Source: Setoptus koraiensis
Taxonomy: Eukaryota > Arthropoda
Assembly: GCA_048013815.1 (NCBI GenBank)
Contig: CM106586.1
Coordinates: 13,516,001-13,580,000, forward strand
Reading direction: 5' to 3'
DNA: 64,000 bases
Shown here: positions 25,108-37,812 of the stretch, piece by piece
Layout: each line of letters starts with the position of its first letter
How positions within the stretch are numbered: the first letter of the stretch is position 1
Translations under genes and position numbers: made by a program
Notes under the pieces: generated by a model
The model's input: only the letters and a program-made list of their open reading frames with translations
Databases searched by the model: none
Told to the model about the DNA's origin: nothing

Positions 25108-25335
25108 CCAACAGCTACCTATTTTGAGGAGCTCCATAGCGTTCAATGTCGTAACGTTACGTCGTGCAAAGCGTGATACGGATTCTTGATTTTCTACATC
25201 GAAAAAAAATTTCTCTACGGCTAGCGTGGTAGCAAATTCATTGAAATTCACTTCATTAAAGGTTTTCTCTGTGCCGTATCCTCGCCGGCAAATTGTCTTT
25301 TGCACCAACTCGAAAGATAACTGTGAATAGGTCAT
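25027..25335 (-). other. Possible small antisense coding segment, weak histone-fold resemblance
   Basis: An ATG-started minus-strand frame (ATG at 25333-25335, context AAGATGA) begins 92 bases beyond the cysteine-string stop and overlaps the last 81 bases of the IkB-like gene in antisense. Residues about 50-67 (SRFARRNVTTLNAMELLK) recall the helix-2/loop/helix-3 region of CENP-S/TAF-type histone folds. A donor-like AATAG|GTAGC near 25128 would end the exon at that point. It could instead simply be the cysteine-string 3' UTR. The resemblance is by eye only. Confidence 0.22.
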
Positions 25336-25427
25336 CTTAAAGATGGTGCAAAATCGTATTTGCAAAAGCACATTTCGCACCTAATAAACCTCTGTTTTGG
25401 CAAATTTCGAGTTTGCTACAAAACTGT
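25108..25427. other. Convergent spacer between IkB-like and CSP genes
   Basis: 320 bases between two stops, so both 3' UTRs lie here. It also contains most of a 102-codon minus-strand frame (listed separately) with faint histone-fold character. No canonical AATAAA is seen on the minus strand between the CSP stop and that frame. Confidence 0.5.
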
Positions 25428-26093
25428 CTACGGTGCAGCAGAATAGAAAGGATTCTGGCTCTGAGGTTGATTCAGATTGGTAGTTTCCGTAGCGTTCTTA
25501 GAGGGCGAAGATTGACTCTGCGATGGTTGACTAATAATTGGTTTTGTATCATCATCCTTTCCGTACTCAAATCCCTTAGGCTGCTCATTAATTGTTTGTC
25601 CGTGTGATGTTCCTTCCTTGGTGTCGCCCCATTCTCGATCGAAGGCGTCCTCAAATCTTGAATCTGTTTTGGGTCTGCATTTTCCGCAACAGAAATTAAA
25701 GCAGAAACAGCAGCAGCAACAGCATCCATAACAGCATGTCAGCACGCCGCAACCTATCAGAAAAGCTTTGAACCAGCCTGAAGTGAGAACGAAATAAGTA
25801 TTGACGTACTCGTCGCCAAATTGTTCGGCTATGTAGACTCCAAGTGATCCATATTGATCATAAATACTGCGCTTGAGTGTGTCTGATAGAATTTTGTGAG
25901 CCCTATTGATATCTTGAAATTTCTCATGTGACTGTGGATCATTTTGGTTCTTATCTGGGTGGTATTTGAGTGCTAATTGCCGATAGGCTTTCTTAACTTC
26001 CTCTGGAGTGGCTGATTTTTTTAGGTTTAAAATGTTGTATAATGAATCGCCGGTGGTTGATAATCGGCGAGCTTGAGTCTGGATAGCTGACAT
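25428..26093 (-). CDS. Csp: Cysteine-string protein, DnaJ co-chaperone (DNAJC5-like)
   Basis: Single-exon frame of 221 residues. A J-domain spans about residues 17-82 with the HPD motif at 45-47 (KYHPDKNQ), which stimulates Hsc70. A hydrophobic linker is followed by a palmitoylated cysteine string at 115-139 with 13 Cys, including a run of six. A polar Ser/Gln/Asn-rich tail follows. CSP sits on synaptic vesicles and keeps SNAREs such as SNAP-25 folded during exocytosis. Length, order of domains and cysteine number match DNAJC5/Drosophila Csp. The ATG at 26093 is the only sensible start. The gene converges on the IkB-like gene. Confidence 0.95.
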   Translation of the reverse strand: MSAIQTQARRLSTTGDSLYNILNLKKSATPEEVKKAYRQLALKYHPDKNQNDPQSHEKFQDINRAHKILSDTLKRSIYDQYGSLGVYIAEQFGDEYVNTYFVLTSGWFKAFLIGCGVLTCCYGCCCCCCFCFNFCCGKCRPKTDSRFEDAFDREWGDTKEGTSHGQTINEQPKGFEYGKDDDTKPIISQPSQSQSSPSKNATETTNLNQPQSQNPFYSAAP

Positions 26094-29000
26094 AATTACT
26101 GTAGTATAGTATCAATACTGATCTATAGATATGTAAATATATATATATATATATTTATATAAATATATATATTCAAATGGATCCTGGTGATTAAATTAGA
26201 TTGAATGATGATAATAATATCTCGGATGTTTATGCTGGGTGTAATCTCCCTTCTTTTAAACTTTCTGTGCGAGATTTTGTACTCGCAAGGCTAAAAATCG
26301 TGTTTGTGCTTAGTTTGGTCAATCTTGTGCGAGCTGTCTCTCTGTGTGCGTGATTCTGTGCATGCTCACAGCACTGCAGTATACCTGCGGAGCCTCGGAA
26401 TTGCAATGATTGTAGTGATGGGGCAGGCCGGGACAGAGCTTCCTCTATGGGAGATGGGAGTGTCTCCCGGTGGGAGTGACGAGATGTACAAGGTGAAAAT
26501 AAAACATTGCTTAATTTTGTTCGAAGAATCAATTGAAAAGTTATCGAAACTTATCATACTCCGTGAATTTTAGTTTAATAGAGAAATGACGCAAGACCGA
26601 AAATTAGACCAGATGAGTGTTTCATATGAATGAAATGAATGAATTTCAGTGTGTTCAGTAAGTATTGATAACTTGTCAACAGTTGTGCGTCAGCTGCGAC
26701 TTGTTAGTTGTTTATTTTCACCCCGTCGTTCCTGTACTTTTCACATCTCGCCACCACGGTACCTACAGGTACCGATGGTACCTTAAGAGGTTCATAGTCC
26801 ACACCGCTAACAAGGTAAACCGCATTTCCGTTTTGAGCTCATCCACTCTGGAGCCCAAAACTCCGACGGAAAATTGTTCCCCTGGTTGAACCAAAGAAGA
26901 AAAGGTATACCAGAAAACCACTCTGGTGAATCGCACCATTGTTGCCACAAGCGCCGGGTAGAGTTGATTTTCTAGCTAACGCCAGCAAAACTCGATGCCA
27001 TCTGCCACTTTATTTAGAGTTTCATATACAGTTCTTTCAACGACGCATATGGCAGGTATTTGTCATCGTGAGTTTTGCCCGTCAGCTGCCTCTACTGTTT
27101 CTACCAACTACAAGAAATGACAGATACGGTTGAGAGTGGTTCGAAACGACGACTTTCTGTGGGGACACCACCGTCGTGTTTAACCATCTCTACAATTGAA
27201 ACTGTATGTATCATCTCATGAAGGTTTTCTTGTTGGCAAGACACATGAATAGCGGAATTATTCAATTAGTGTCCATTAGAAGTGCTATTCTTGAATTTAT
27301 TGTCTATTCAATAGACTCTATTGATTTCTGTGAAAACTTCGCTTGTAAACTGTTCGCCGCACAGAATTGGCGACGTTAGAGATTCATTGTGTATAGCTGA
27401 CAGGGGAAATGCTCTGAGGGTGGCTTGTCAGTGCCGAATCAGTCAGCCAGGTCGATTGGTACAGTCGTTAACATAAATATTTTTGGAGGGGACGGGATTG
27501 TGTGCATTCCTTGCGCAAAAGATTGGAACTTACGAAGAGAATTCGCATCTTTAGCTGTAATTCTGTTTCTGCACATGGAGAGGAAAATATTTATGATAGC
27601 GATTGTATATGTTGGGTTGCATGTTGCATGACTCATGGCTTTATGGGCGATTCTGAGAGTTCTTTTCCCTCTTTGTCGTTTATTCAGAACAAAAATTGAT
27701 GTTTCCCGTATTCTCCGTATTCTTGCCAGCGGGCAGAGAAAGAAGCGCATGTTGAGACGAGTATGCACAGAGAAATCTACGATACTTTTTTTCTGAGTGT
27801 CTGCTGAGGAAACTGCAAGTGAAATGCTCAACCTTTCCCGGTTCGTGGGATGTGTTGCTGTTGCATGGGCTGTCTTCGAGGGAATGTCCTGTCACCCTCA
27901 TACTAACAAGATTGGCCCATAGAAACGTTTGAGTCCCGGTCCAATTGTCGCCTCTGCTTCACCATTATACCCAAATCCAAGTCGACTCTACTCAGATGAA
28001 TTGACTGATTCTCTACCTCCAGGTCTCAACGTTATCGATATACGATTTCATACGACCACTTGCGAAGCATTTAGATAAAAATAAAATACAAGAAAAAGTC
28101 CACTTTCAAGTTTATCATATGTATCTCTGCATCCAAACCGGGGTATTCATTTGAAGTTCGGTCAGAATCGCTCACATTCTCCATTAACATAGCTTAGCAC
28201 TTCTAAAAATGCATCTATTCTAGATGGTGTGGGCGAATGGGACCAAATGGGACCGAATTTCAAAAAGATCCTCTGCTGGTATATAGAGGCCATTTCGAAC
28301 TATTACGTGCGAGAAATCTGTGCATCTAGTCTAGTCCTTGAATAAGAAATATTTCTTTAATTACATTGATACACAAGTTAATGATAGACACTACTCCATT
28401 CGGAAATGGACTGGAGACAAGAACAGTGCCACATTTAATTCCTGTACATGTCATACTTCCTTTACAATTTAATGGAGCATGATGACTGATCACTTGTGTG
28501 CTCATACAAGATTTACATTAGAATGTGGTGCTGGTCAGTGAAGTTTCCTTCAGTCTATTAGTCTATTGTGTGATGAAAAGTTTACTATAGTTGAAAACTG
28601 GTCTTAACACTCAGGTCATTTAGCTTCTCTTGACACTTTTCCTCAAAAATTTATTCGTTTGTCTGATTGTTTCCGAGCTTTCAGGCTTCATTGAAGCAGC
28701 TTAATTTATGATGAAATAGAGAGGTTGGTATGCAACTAAAATGCTGCATTGGATCTCGAACTTGCAAGCTGCAGTAAGAGTTTGGAACATACGCATGAGT
28801 ACATTTAGGCAGGCCCAAGTCCAACAAATCTAACAAGAGAAACAGTTTTGACACAAACACACATACAACTACTGTCTTTACCAACACACAATTTGATAAG
28901 CTCAGTGAGATAGACACTAGCAAACGGCAAAGCTAAAACTTGACTAATATCAGCGATATCGAGAAATTATAAATCTATGTGCTAACGAGACAAACGATGA

Positions 29001-30878
29001 AAGATTCCAAGATTTTCTAGAGGCTTATTGACTACAAACCATTAAGTAGATACTGTGAAAGGCATTTGGCATTCTCAAATCGCAGATGTTGCTTCGAGCA
29101 TCAGCCATCTATCAAACAACAACAAAAACACTTGAAATTCTTTAGATGCACATATACACACACACACATATTTATACAATAACAATATCCAGATATTGCA
29201 AAAGGACATCTAAGAGGAATATTGCTCTGAATTGGGATCAGAAATATTGATTACAACATATTTATTTTGATATAGAATCGGAAAATTTATATCCTCAATT
29301 TAATATATTTTTGACACATCACCATAATTACTGTCTTCATTACCATTGCTTTCATGCGAATCTACTACATAAATTCAACCAATTTTCATTTGTGACCCAG
29401 AAATACTACAAATAACTTCCATCGAATCGTTATTGTCATCTTCTGCAAGATTATCTTCAGCACTGGTGCTAGCCCAATAATTGGTTTCACAACGGCCCAT
29501 AACAAGTGAAAGCTTCAATCGCGGTTGAGTGTAAAGAGGTCACACATATCAGCCAGTCAAACAGATCAACAAAAATCAGGATAAATTTCATTGTAATGTT
29601 TGTTGGTATTTAACATCTCAATCTATCCCCACATATCTAAATACCCCACATTATTACCAAACTACAATAAAAAGCTAAGAGACACCCATCTACTTGTTGG
29701 ATCAACAGCTGTGAGATTTAAATTGATAAATTGAATGACCAGACCAATAGCCACAGCAATCTATTTACGAAGACAAGAAAAACTGTTGATTTAATTTTCG
29801 ATTGCGTAATATTTGTGAAGCCTCAGAATAGAAGGGCATCCACCAAATCAAGCATTGGAGAGAATAAGAGGCACACCTAGGAAGCTCCTGCTAGTTGTAG
29901 GATCATTCGAACTAAAGAGAATAGATCTACCATTGTTTGGATTCTATCAAAACTAGCCTACTTTATCTCACCAATAGTGGTGGTAACGGATAGGTCACAT
30001 TTGGGAAAAAAATCATCAAAGAAAACAACAGAAAGAGACGCACTTATCGCAAATAGAATTTCATACGATTTTCTCACATACACATCACATACACATAAGC
30101 ACACACCAACATTCACACAAGCACTAATATAAAGACACACGCAGACAATTCTGCCCATCTGTAACTCGGCAATACAAAATACTTAAGCACAAACAAAACC
30201 ACATATACACAAATGCACATGCACACACATACAGAGGGATTGCACCAAACTTATAGTTGATTGTGGAGAACCCTTAAGAATAAGGTCGACAAATTGAATA
30301 GAGCTGAAGGTTCTTCGCACTCTAAGATTGATATCCTCTCATATTGCCAGAGTGGGACACTAACATCAAGACATACAGCATGGATTCTGGATCAATTCAT
30401 ATACGCACTGCCTACAAAAATCCTAATATAATACAAATTAATTGACTAACTAGCTTGCCGCCTCATCATTACATGAATGAATTATTATATAAGATTGTTC
30501 AGGATCACAGTTTCAATTATGTCCTGAGCATCTGCATTCAGGGCAACTTCTATTTAGGATATTAACTTTATACCATAGATAGAAAGAGATAGATAAATAG
30601 ATCATTACTAAGCAACTTCCTAGATAATTAACATTATTATTACATGCTTATGCAACTCGCACAAAATCAGGTACGACCCTTTTGTTCTGATGTTAAAGCC
30701 ATTCATCGTCTCCAGAATTTAGGCAAGTCGTCATTAATGCAATACAGCCAGTGTTTGGTCTAAATATTATTTAAGACCTTGATACAAAATACTACTGAAT
30801 TTATTCAAGTAATTGAATGTAAATCCCAGCTAACAATTAGATAGGCCAGATTTTATTCAATTTCTTTCCATCGGCAAG
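26094..30878. other. Long non-coding region between CSP and zinc-finger gene
   Basis: No recognisable gene in 4.8 kb. An alternating AT tract lies at 26136-26172, presumably in the CSP 5' region. The part at 26380-27900 is less AT-rich and contains three closely spaced GGTACC palindromes (26758-26782) and short GGGAG/CTCCC inverted motifs (about 26445-26480); it may be remains of a mobile element, but no transposase or reverse-transcriptase motif is visible. 28.0-30.8 kb is AT-rich with scattered CA repeats (29155-29170, 30070-30240). Confidence 0.5.
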
Positions 30879-33800
30879 ATGAAACCTCGACCTAGATTAC
30901 CTCGTCCGCCGTCGATGAATGTCGATCCCAATAGTACATTATCGTCCTCCCCGTCATCGCTAGTTTCCACATTAGAGTATCAGCGAAAGCAAGCTTATCT
31001 GGAGGCTGCTGTCGCTGCGCAGCAACAGCAGCAGCAACTGCAGCTCTACAGTCAACAACAGAATAAACAGATAAAAGCCGTACAAAAATCTATCATGTCA
31101 CACCAAAGGAGTCAAGATCGAGGTACCAATAATCATTTTATCAATAATAACAATAATAATAATACCTTAACTAAGCATCAACAATTGCAACAATTGTTGA
31201 AAAACAATACCGATAATATTAGTGGTAATCAGAATCACAACTTGAGTTCGTCAACAAAACAATCACCATTCGCCTTAAACTGTAAAAACTGGCCCAAAGG
31301 ATCAGTCTCAACCTCCCAGGCACCACCTTCTATGCCTACATCACTATTGAATTTGGCTGCTTGTTCATCGTCATCCAATCAAGGCCAATCACCAAACTCT
31401 GGATCTAGTTCCTCAACAAGATCTCGCAACACAACCCAAAGTAGAGTTAGTGCAAATATTAATACAGCCACAGGCAATATGCCAGCTACTCGTTCTTCGC
31501 TGATTAAGAATAACAATATTCCCAGAAGCAGAAACCAAGCCTCACTACTCCAAGATGATGTGTCCAGACCGAGCCGATTGAATAGCGCAAGTAATATCTC
31601 AGTCTTGCAAAAGCCCAACGTTAAACAAGTCCAAACACCAAATAACCAAATCGGGTCCAGGAGATTGTCTTCTAGGTCCAATAAAAGTGATCTTGATCAA
31701 AGTCATTTGGGATCTCAATCAGTGACCATAGAACTTGTCAGTTCCTCCCATTCTTCTGATGATAGACAGCAAGCGAACACGAAAGTCGACCATCAAGAGA
31801 AAGATATAGATAGTTTAGCTTTATCTAGGACAGCCGATGATTCCGTTCTTCAACCACCAATCTCATTAGGTAATAAAAGTCGCAAACATGTGAATGCCTA
31901 TGCAAGCGGTATGTTGAGTGAGTATCGAGAATTCTAATTATCAACCACATGTCTATCATGATAAACTATGAAAGAATGCGAGTCTAACCTTTGTATTGAT
32001 TATTTTTGATTTCTAGGTGATTCAGACCAATTGACGAATGAAGTCAAAAGTTTGGTGTTGGAGGAATGCAATATAATTTATGAATGCAAATCATGTAGCA
32101 ATCTTTTTAGGAGTTTACCGAATTTTGTCAAGCACAAACGGTCTTTTTGCCAAATGCGTTCGACGATCCCAGACGAAGGAACTGCCAAGAGTAGGTCCAT
32201 AGCATCACTGCTCGCTGCTGATTCGACTTCCAAAATGAGGGTTGAGGATAAAAACTCGACTGGATTCTCAAATGAGGAGCAAGATATCAGTTTTAGTTTG
32301 GAACCCAACAGTGCCGTTGTCGATTTTAGACCCCAAGATTATGAAAATGGAGATATAGTTACACATACCTACAATTCTAGAGGTTCTGGAAAAAGGTACA
32401 ACCTCGTCAACGAGCTGCGTATGATGAGATTACTTCAAAATCATGATCGAAAGGATCAGCAGCAAAGAGAAGCGGCTCGACAAAAAGAGCGGAGTCTAAT
32501 CAATAGCGAGACAATTCCTGCCGAGACTAGTCTGTCTAAATTACTACAGAGTCAACCGAAAGCTCGCCTTCCTGCCTCCCAAGACAAAGCATTGATAGAG
32601 GCTTTGACAATCGCCACAGCTACATCTCCACCTGTTAATTCAAACGATCAGCGAAATCCTAGTTTTGAAATGAACAATCTCAAAGACACAACTAGGGCCC
32701 CGTCCAGGAAGGCTAGTTCCATACTATCTACAAAATCTCTGATCTCTGTTGAACAAGATAATACAATTAAGGGGACAATCACCGACACGATTGAACCGCG
32801 AGGTTCACAGAACACCAAAGAACCACAGAATATTACAAGAAAGATTGCTCCAAAAAGAAAATTTCTCGAAGATTGTATTCAAAAGGTGAAGAGAGACAAA
32901 AAGTTAGTTGAAGAAGATGACCCACCCATGGACGTCCAGTTGACATCAATAGGCTCAAATTCGAATGCTGTTCTTCAAACAACATCGATCAACGGTCAAA
33001 ATGAACTTTCTGAGGTGGAAGATCGTATAAATGTGACAGCAAGCACGGCTGAGGTACTCACGAAGGTTGAAAGCGGCAACAATTCACAATTCGACACCGA
33101 CTCAGATGATATGTTAACAATTGATTTAGAAAGGGCAGAGGCTACTAAAAAGAAAGCTCAGCCAACTAGAGGTCGAAGGAGGTCTGCCAATAGTTCAAGT
33201 TCTAAGGTCTCCTCTTCTTCAGCACTGCTCAAAGCTTTGACTCGGCCTGTCCTCGAACATAACCAAACCGTTAGAGATATATCAAACACATCCTCCGCGA
33301 GTAGCTTGGCCAATCAGGAGGTATCTAAACCAACTGGAGAAAGTACTCAGGTAGATAAGGACGATTCAACATCTTGGATATCGCAAGTAGACATCAAATC
33401 GACTTGCGATATTTGCAACGTAGATTTTGAGAACTCATCATCATTGATAAAGCACAACGAAGCTGAACACTTGATTGAAAAATTTGTTTACCCTTGCATT
33501 TTATGTTCGATGAGTTTCATATTATTAGAGAATGCATGCAGACATATAATAGAGATACACAACAAATCTAAGGACCAACTTATTCGCTTAAAAGAAGTAG
33601 TCAAATCCAGATCTCATCTGACTACAGATTTCTCTACGTGCGAAGATTATGTGCCTTCCAAGGTATCAGCAAATACTCCCATTCGAGACGCAGGTAGTTC
33701 TATTTCCACTACAATGACATCGAATGATATGACTGAACCTACTGTAAATATCGAGAATCAAACCTCAGCATCAGAGCAACTTAGGATACAAGAGAACTCC

Positions 33801-34757
33801 AATGCCATATCAGGGGAGTCGGTTGAAGAAGCAAACACTCGATCTCCTGAAAAAAATGTCAAAGAGGGAAGCATTGACTTAATCGTGGATGATATTGTCA
33901 CTCAATTAGTTGATGGTCATCCAGCCGGAGTTGACAATTCAGCTAAAGAATTGACTGTGGAAGAAAAGCCGGAGGTAACCGAAGACCAATCCAGCGTGAC
34001 TGAGGGCACTGCTAAGCAGAATTTCTCTCTAGATCTTCACGTCGATGATAAAGAGAGCTGTGAAGATGGGCCTCTGCGTGTAGAGAACCATGATGAAGAT
34101 TTTGAGGTTGACTCGAATCAGGATCACCAGCTTGTACCTGAGCATTATCAGTCTGAGGACAGTCGTCATAGTCAGTCCGATCCAGAGCAATCAAGCAGAG
34201 CGAAAACCACTACTCCTGAAACCCAATCAACTAATGAGGCATCCCGTGATTCAGATGTACAAGGTGAAGATCTTGAGGATAATCGTAAAACTATCGCGAA
34301 TGAAGGCCTGTCATGGGAAAGAGAGGTCAACGAGAGTTCTACTGATGAAATGTGTACTAGTGACTACCCATATGCCTCTGGAGATGAAACCAATAGATCA
34401 GATCACAAGCACGAGCAGTATGTTCATCAGCAAGATAAGCGTGATAGTCGATCGTCTCATAATCATCATGAATCGTCCTCACGCAAGCACCACTCCAAAG
34501 ATGAAACCAGGCATGGTAAAAGTCATGATAAAAACAAATCAAGATCTAGGTCATCATCTACTGAACATCTTAGATCCGAAGAGAGAACGCATCATAAAAG
34601 TTCGTACAATCTACACACTTCATCTGCCAAGAAGAAACACCAATCTAAATCTGAGCCAAAGACAAGTCCTGTACCCTCGGCGGAACCTATTATGAAGTTG
34701 AAAATTCAGCTCAAAACTCGCCCTGATGAGAAATGTAAAGTCTACGAAATTGTATAG
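30879..34757 (+). CDS. Zinc-finger protein, ZNF800-like, 2 exons
   Basis: Exons 30879-31917 and 32017-34757 join in phase (GT-AG, 99-base intron) for 1,259 residues. The N-terminal 340 residues are Ser/Asn/Gln-rich and probably disordered. Just after the junction is a C2HC-type finger, YECKSCSNLFRSLPNFVKHK with Cys370, Cys373, His386 and Cys391; this FRSLPNF pattern is what I associate with ZNF800. Two C2H2 fingers follow: Cys810/813-His826/831 and Cys840/843-His856/861. Between and after them the chain is acidic and Ser-rich, ending in a His/Arg/Ser/Lys-rich segment and a conserved-looking terminus (KLKIQLKTR...VYEIV). Probably a nuclear transcriptional regulator. The family call rests on memory of the first finger; a general nuclear zinc-finger protein is certain. 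AATAAA lies at 34811. Confidence 0.8.
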
Positions 34758-34810
34758 TCTTGACGATTACAGGTCGTGATTACGGAAGTTAGCACGATTT
34801 AAGAAACTTT

Positions 34811-34816
34811 AATAAA
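34811..34816 (+). promoter_or_regulatory. Polyadenylation signal of the zinc-finger gene
   Basis: AATAAA 54 bases after the stop at 34757. The convergent MRE11 stop is at 34914, so the two transcripts almost certainly overlap or abut here. Confidence 0.65.
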
Positions 34817-34913
34817 TTGTAAATTTTGTTGACAGATACGAGATTCTTTTTTACCCCATCTTCTTCGCCAGAGACTGGAACTCTCTTCATGGAGGAGCAC
34901 AAAGTTCAATTAA

Positions 34914-36724
34914 TTAGATCAAATCCAAAAAGTCGCCTGAGTACATCTCTTTCTCCATTTTTGCCTGATCATCCAACAGACTTGATAATCTCGATTTTAC
35001 TTGCTCTTCGTCGTTGAGGTGCAACTCGGCATCGTCCTCGCTACCAATAGAATTCTCGAATTTATACATGAAAAGATTTTTTGTCTTTTCCATTTCCTTG
35101 CCGACCACATCACCTCGGTCTCCTAAATCTTTAATGACTTGAGTGAATGTTCTTGAGTTGACCAATTTTAGTTGCTCGTTTTCCGGTTTATCTTCAAAGT
35201 ACGAATTAATAATGCTATCTATACTGATTTTTTTCATTTGTTTAATATCCATTGTATCCAGATCATCTAAATCCGCTTCGTCATCGTCTGAATCACTACT
35301 CCCTAGATCAAATGTGACATTAACTCGTTTCTCATTTTGAATTGCAAACTTGCTTTTCATGAAAAGAATTATGTCGCTATTGGCGACTAGATTCGGATAG
35401 AATTCTCGACTTACATCCAACGGGTTAAATCTGTGCGTTTTATCAGTGTACTCAATTCTTACCCGAATCAATGGAAGAGAAGGTCTAATGTATTTAATAC
35501 GGTTGCTTAAGGGTTGATTTTTAAATTCTTCAATGATAGCTCGAACGGTCTCGATAGCGTAATCTCTAGTGAGCTCTGCAATCTTTGGAGGTGTCAATGT
35601 AGTTGACTCTTCTTTCTTTCTATTAACATATTTTTTCACGTCTTTCGCAGACAAATCTCTGACAAACATACTTCGACACGAGTTCAATGTTATTGGATTA
35701 GTGAGAAGCTTACAGGCACCATCACCAGGAGATTCCTTATATACTGTCATGACTGCAACTTTTTTCGGAATAGCCTCTCCTCTCATTATTGATGTTGCAA
35801 CTGTGCTACCAGGTTGATATACAATCGTTGCTTCGTAAAGAGATGACGGTTCTTGAGCATCATGTTCATGTCCTCTTATAATCAAGTCAAAAAAATTGGG
35901 AGCGAAACTATCAGGTATGTGCTTTGATTCATCGTGACAAACACGATTCTGATGTAACACAAGTATACTATATGAATCCACAGGTGGAATTTCAAAGACT
36001 ATTTGATCATCTAACCAAAGTTTTCTTAGTCTTTGGTCTGGTATGAAACCGATACCATAAATGGCCAGAACTATGTCTCCTTTCTCCAATATGATTGGCT
36101 TGACACAGATTCTTTTGGAGGAGTCACATTTTCCAAAGTAATTGAGAAGTCCGTTGGTTGCTAGCGTCTGACATATACTCAGAGGATCGGAGCGACAGCC
36201 GTGGTCAGAACCTATTGGTTCGTCATGATTACCATGAATGGTAAATATAGGACAAGCTACGTTGAAGCTTGAACTTTCAAAATTTGCTTTCTTCATACCA
36301 TCGGAGTGTGAGAGATTACCGCTGATAATCCTGAATGATGGTCGCTGCCGATGATTGCTGCTGTGAGCCAACGAATACCTACGGATAATCTCTGAGCATT
36401 TAGTTATGGCAACTAAGCTGGGTCTTGCCACGTGAAACAAGTCCCCGCCCAACAATATAAAGTCTACATTGTGGTCAAGAGCTAACTCCAATGCCTCTTC
36501 GAAGGTCGCAAATGAATCATTATCTGAAATGTAGCATTGAGTGATGATAAAAGGGATGAGGTATCAAAGGAAAATCAGTATAAAAATGGAAACAAGATAC
36601 TTTAGAAACATTGGTGCCTAATTGGTTGTACTTGCTCACCTCTAATGGGGTCATCTTCCTTGAAACCAAGATGATTATCTGTGGTCACTAAAAATGAAAA
36701 CTTATTTCGTTTGCTCAGATCCAT
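34914..36724 (-). CDS. MRE11: MRE11 double-strand-break repair nuclease, 2 exons
   Basis: Exons 36640-36724 and 34914-36523 (minus strand) join in phase for 564 residues. MRE11 is the Mn-dependent nuclease of the MRE11-RAD50-NBS1 complex, which senses and processes DNA double-strand breaks. Phosphodiesterase motifs are present in order: DNHLG (16-20), GGDLF (54-58), GNHDE (126-130), LHQNR (218-222) and GHEHD (246-250). The first motif is encoded by the short 5' exon, which confirms the splice. An insertion of about 35 residues lies between motifs II and III. The C-terminal part is acidic and shorter than in vertebrates (about 700), and no Gly-Arg-rich segment is seen. It converges on the zinc-finger gene with only 156 bases between stops. 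Confidence 0.95.
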
Positions 36725-37093
36725 TGTGACGTTAATATTTTAAATAAGATAGTTTATTATTTAACAATTTAGTATAATAATTTAACACTTTAACGAAATG
36801 CTTTATTTTGCTGTCTGCGTTGTCTGTCTCGTTTGTAGAAAAGGAGCTACGTGCACGCTCAGATCAGAATGAGATACTATTGCGTACAACGTGCCAAAAA
36901 TTCGATTTGTTCCACGAGTGCACGTTCGGCCCATATGTGAGAGCTTATTTTTATGTAAAATCATGTTCATATATAAAACATCTCAAAAAGCAAACAATAT
37001 CCCGAGAAATGTAGTGAGCTCAGTAATCTAAATAAGGTAAAGAGAATCTCATCTCATATATGTACACTACACAAGCAATCACAGATGATTTTT

Positions 37094-37321
37094 TTATTTA
37101 TCCTTTGGTTGTACGCTATCCTCTACACCTAGTGATTTTTTAACATAAGCTAAAATTCTTAAATCGGACCTCTTTTCTACCGGGACGAATTTGTTTTGAA
37201 ACCAGATCCAGTAGGTTGAGAAGGCTGTTATACCTGCGCCAAAAAAGGCCAAGTGGACCCAGACAGGCCATGGCTTATATGGAACATTAGTCCTTGGGGC
37301 TGCACGTACTATTTTCACCAT
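37094..37321 (-). CDS. 75-residue single-pass membrane microprotein
   Basis: ATG at 37321 opens a 75-residue frame. A basic N-terminus (MVKIVRAAPRTNVPYKPWP) precedes one hydrophobic, aromatic-rich segment (about residues 20-42, WVHLAFFGAGITAFSTYWIW), then a charged, mostly soluble tail with KRSDLR and KKSLG. The layout (short basic head, one Trp/Tyr-rich helix, polar tail) is that of small accessory subunits of mitochondrial respiratory complexes or their assembly factors, but I cannot match it to a named subunit. It sits on the same strand as MRE11 and P450 with its own spacers, and codon use looks coding. Confidence is good that it is a gene and low on function. Confidence 0.65.
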   Translation of the reverse strand: MVKIVRAAPRTNVPYKPWPVWVHLAFFGAGITAFSTYWIWFQNKFVPVEKRSDLRILAYVKKSLGVEDSVQPKDK

Positions 37322-37812
37322 GGTTCGCCCAGTTGATTCTTCTATACGGTTTTTTCGATCTAAATTCCAGGATAAATTGCCGATGAATAAGTGGTAATAA
37401 ATTTATATATGTATTCAATTGTTTGGTTAGAGACAGATGACACAGAGCTTGACTAGGTGCCAAATAGAAATAAAATCAATTGTCCCCATGGGTACTGTGG
37501 TGAACCGTCTATTGTGAACATGTGCAAATCAGCCTGTGATATTTACACAACTTGGGAGACAGCCTCTCCCACGCGGGAGAAGGGAGAAGCGAGAAGACGC
37601 ACTCTCACGGCACTGGCACGCATTCGCAACCGTAAAAACGCGAACTCATGTTCGAAGATAAAATTACCCAACTAGAGTTGGCACATGTCATTTGTTACTC
37701 GATTTTGATGATTTTTGCCCTTGCCACTTTACTTAAATGAGACATTGATTAAATTTAGACACTAGCGACAACTTTTTCTGATGAGCAAATTATGCTCAAT
37801 TATTACATACAA
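37322..37812. other. Spacer between microprotein and P450 genes
   Basis: About 490 bases including the 5' region of the microprotein gene and the 3' end of the P450 gene. A small GGGAGA/TCTCCC inverted motif occurs at about 37553-37572, similar in style to one near 26450. No gene recognised. Confidence 0.45.

Noticed and set aside
27439..27831. 130-codon minus-strand frame in a less AT-rich stretch
   Set aside because: No motif recognised, no splice or start support; considered a chance frame or decayed element.
32078..32308. Minus-strand frame inside the zinc-finger gene, and the plus frame at 34090-34695
   Set aside because: Out-of-phase or antisense shadows of the zinc-finger coding exon.
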